DNA of 64,000 nt, taken from positions 49,721,620-49,785,619 of the forward strand of contig NC_034411.1 of assembly GCF_002078875.1 (NCBI RefSeq), in the 5' to 3' direction. Below, piece by piece: positions 62,456 to 64,000 of this stretch. A model generated the notes under the pieces. The model saw only the letters and a program-made list of their open reading frames with translations. It had not been told where the DNA came from and did no database searches. How positions within the stretch are numbered: position 1 is the first letter of the stretch; every line of letters begins with the position of its first letter. The DNA comes from Numida meleagris. Lineage: Eukaryota; Chordata; Aves; Galliformes; Numididae. The position numbers and the translations under genes are program-made.

Positions 62456-64000
62456 AAAAGGTGAAGGATTGAAGTGACAAACTGCCGAAATACTAAGGAG
62501 TACATCTAACTCTTGACAGTGAAACTGTATACAACAGTACGTAGTGTTCCTTGATTATTAGGAGAACAGACATTGCTTTCTTTAGTCTCACTAGCAACAC
62601 AAGCATGAAATTTAGCTTTGCTCCAACTGATTCCTTGTGTTCCAAGCTCAGCCAACTTCTTCTCAGACAAACATGAAGAGAAATCCTGAGGAGTTCTTAT
62701 CACTTATAGTTGTGTAGAGTCTGATCTTGTAATTGAATGGACCTTTGTTTCTTCATGTAAAACTTCGTGGAGACTTGCTCATGTCAGTGGACTCTAGCAC
62801 ACAATTTGATGTTAAGTTACGGAGGAGTTACAGTACTGATTTATTAAGAACAAATCTTGTATTAAATGGTTTTCCACGTTTTTTTTTAGGCAGCATTCTG
62901 GGACAAGACAAGCATGTCTAATTAGACATTTAGTATCTTTTCTCTACAGAAAGTTTACTCAGCTAATAATTCAGAAATGGGATTGATCACAGTTATCCCT
63001 TGCAGATACTACAGCATGCTTACCTGGTCTGATGGCTACTTATTATGTTTTTTGCCAGCTGCTAAACATGCCATTGTAAATCAAAATATTTTGGAAGTTT
63101 TTAGTAGGGCATTTGTTACCTATCATAACATTTCTTTTCAATAATTGTCATTTTGTTATTTTTACTAGTATTGCCTGTTTTCTAGCACCAACTAAACCTT
63201 GCTGGGTTTCTAGTATAGACAAGAGTTAGATTTTTAATTCTGTTTAGCCATATTCAGGTTTGTCACCTTTCCATGAGATAGTATCAGTGGAAATGACACA
63301 AACCTGGGTTCCTTTTATTAGAATCAATCCTTTAATTACAGCACTGTCAGACCTTATTATACAAATACAAGTGCTATAGCTGGCAGACCTGTGGTTATCA
63401 TGCACTTTATCAGTGTACAGCCAGATCCTTGTTACATTATATTATAGGTTCAATTATACTTGATGCAACTTGAGGAGTTCAAAGGTATTAAAAAAAGATT
63501 TAAGGAATAAAGAAGCCATAACATTTTCACCAGTGCTAATGACTGTGAACTTTGTGAGGCCTAAATGAAGACTGGAGTGCAGCCTTTCTATACCAAGGGA
63601 TAAACAGCCCTTACAGCAGGTAGCCTCCGACCTAACCAGAGAGCTCAGATTCTAAGAAAATCTACAGTAAAGTGGAAAAAAGCAAGACATTACAAAATAA
63701 AGAGAATGAGTTTCTAAAGGCGTGAAGGGATCATCCTCCCATTTTGTATAATAATTATACTTTTTTTTTTTTGAGGAATGATACAAAATGAGAATAGAAT
63801 GTAGGTTGTCTCTAGCAGAGGTGGCTCACCACTTACATTTATTTCAGTAGAGCTCTGAACACAGTGCTTATGGACGAAAGCTGAATTCAAGTTCTGGTCT
63901 TCAGCACGTCAGCTGCATTCTTCCTATTAAACCAAAGCAGATGCGTGCGAGTTTGAATAATGAAGCTGAATGAAAGTAAAGCCGTAGTTTTGAAGTGCAA
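62456..64000. other. non-coding stretch, no gene seen
   Basis: A 62-codon frame at 62733-62921 (+) looks protein-like in composition but has no good splice sites. An 11-T or longer run lies near 63761-63771. Nothing else recognised. Confidence 0.4.

Noticed and set aside
62733..62921. 62-codon frame (+) with protein-like word SVDSSTQFDVKLRRSYS
   Set aside because: No convincing donor or acceptor around it and no family recognised; kept only as a possibility.
1..64000. Prokaryotic features: operons, CRISPR, riboswitches, attachment sites, origins
   Set aside because: The window is vertebrate nuclear DNA; no spaced direct-repeat array or gene clusters are present.

Overview
The window reads as AT-rich, CpG-poor nuclear DNA from a bird, most likely a galliform such as chicken. 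The evidence is the repeat content. There are several 5'-truncated CR1 LINEs with the octamer tail (ATTCTATG)n, a mariner copy of the type I know from chicken, and a retrovirus-like LTR with gag debris of the common avian ERVK class. Species and chromosome cannot be fixed from sequence alone. Open reading frames are short (147 codons or fewer), scattered on both strands and mostly start and stop at random. There is no bacterial-style gene layout, no tRNA or rRNA gene that I recognise, and no CRISPR array.

Layout. 1-700: one plausible internal coding exon (457-609, + strand) of a gene I cannot name. 1.7-4.6 kb: weak MIR-like relic, one copy of an unnamed interspersed repeat (2056-2156), then a minus-strand endogenous retrovirus fragment with LTR (4083-4612), primer-binding site (4059-4075), leader and frame-broken gag remnant (to about 2607); pol, env and a second LTR are missing. 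9.5-10.9 kb: second copy of the unnamed repeat, a CR1 tail (+), and a CR1 3' end (-) keeping the end of ORF2. 18.5-19.3 kb: a CR1 (+) with recognisable reverse-transcriptase pieces, broken at the catalytic site. 26.0-26.1 kb: a striking 24-bp-arm inverted repeat. 29.2-29.6 kb: a non-coding block rich in homeodomain and octamer-like sites. 30.7-31.2 kb: a strongly G-poor, C-rich stretch. 48.96-49.04 kb: a 73-base run of C. 50.6-51.4 kb: an old CR1 (-). 52.2-52.8 kb: an internally deleted mariner. 56.0-56.2 kb: an isolated CpG cluster. 62.35-62.45 kb: a CR1 3' end (-).

The simplest reading is that most of the window is intron or intergenic DNA. If the exon at 457-609 is real, everything to its right could be one long intron or gene-flanking DNA. 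No set of genes working together is visible. The most unusual non-coding items are the hairpin with a second interleaved inverted repeat at 26.1 kb, the poly-C run, the pair of unassigned repeats and the CpG cluster.
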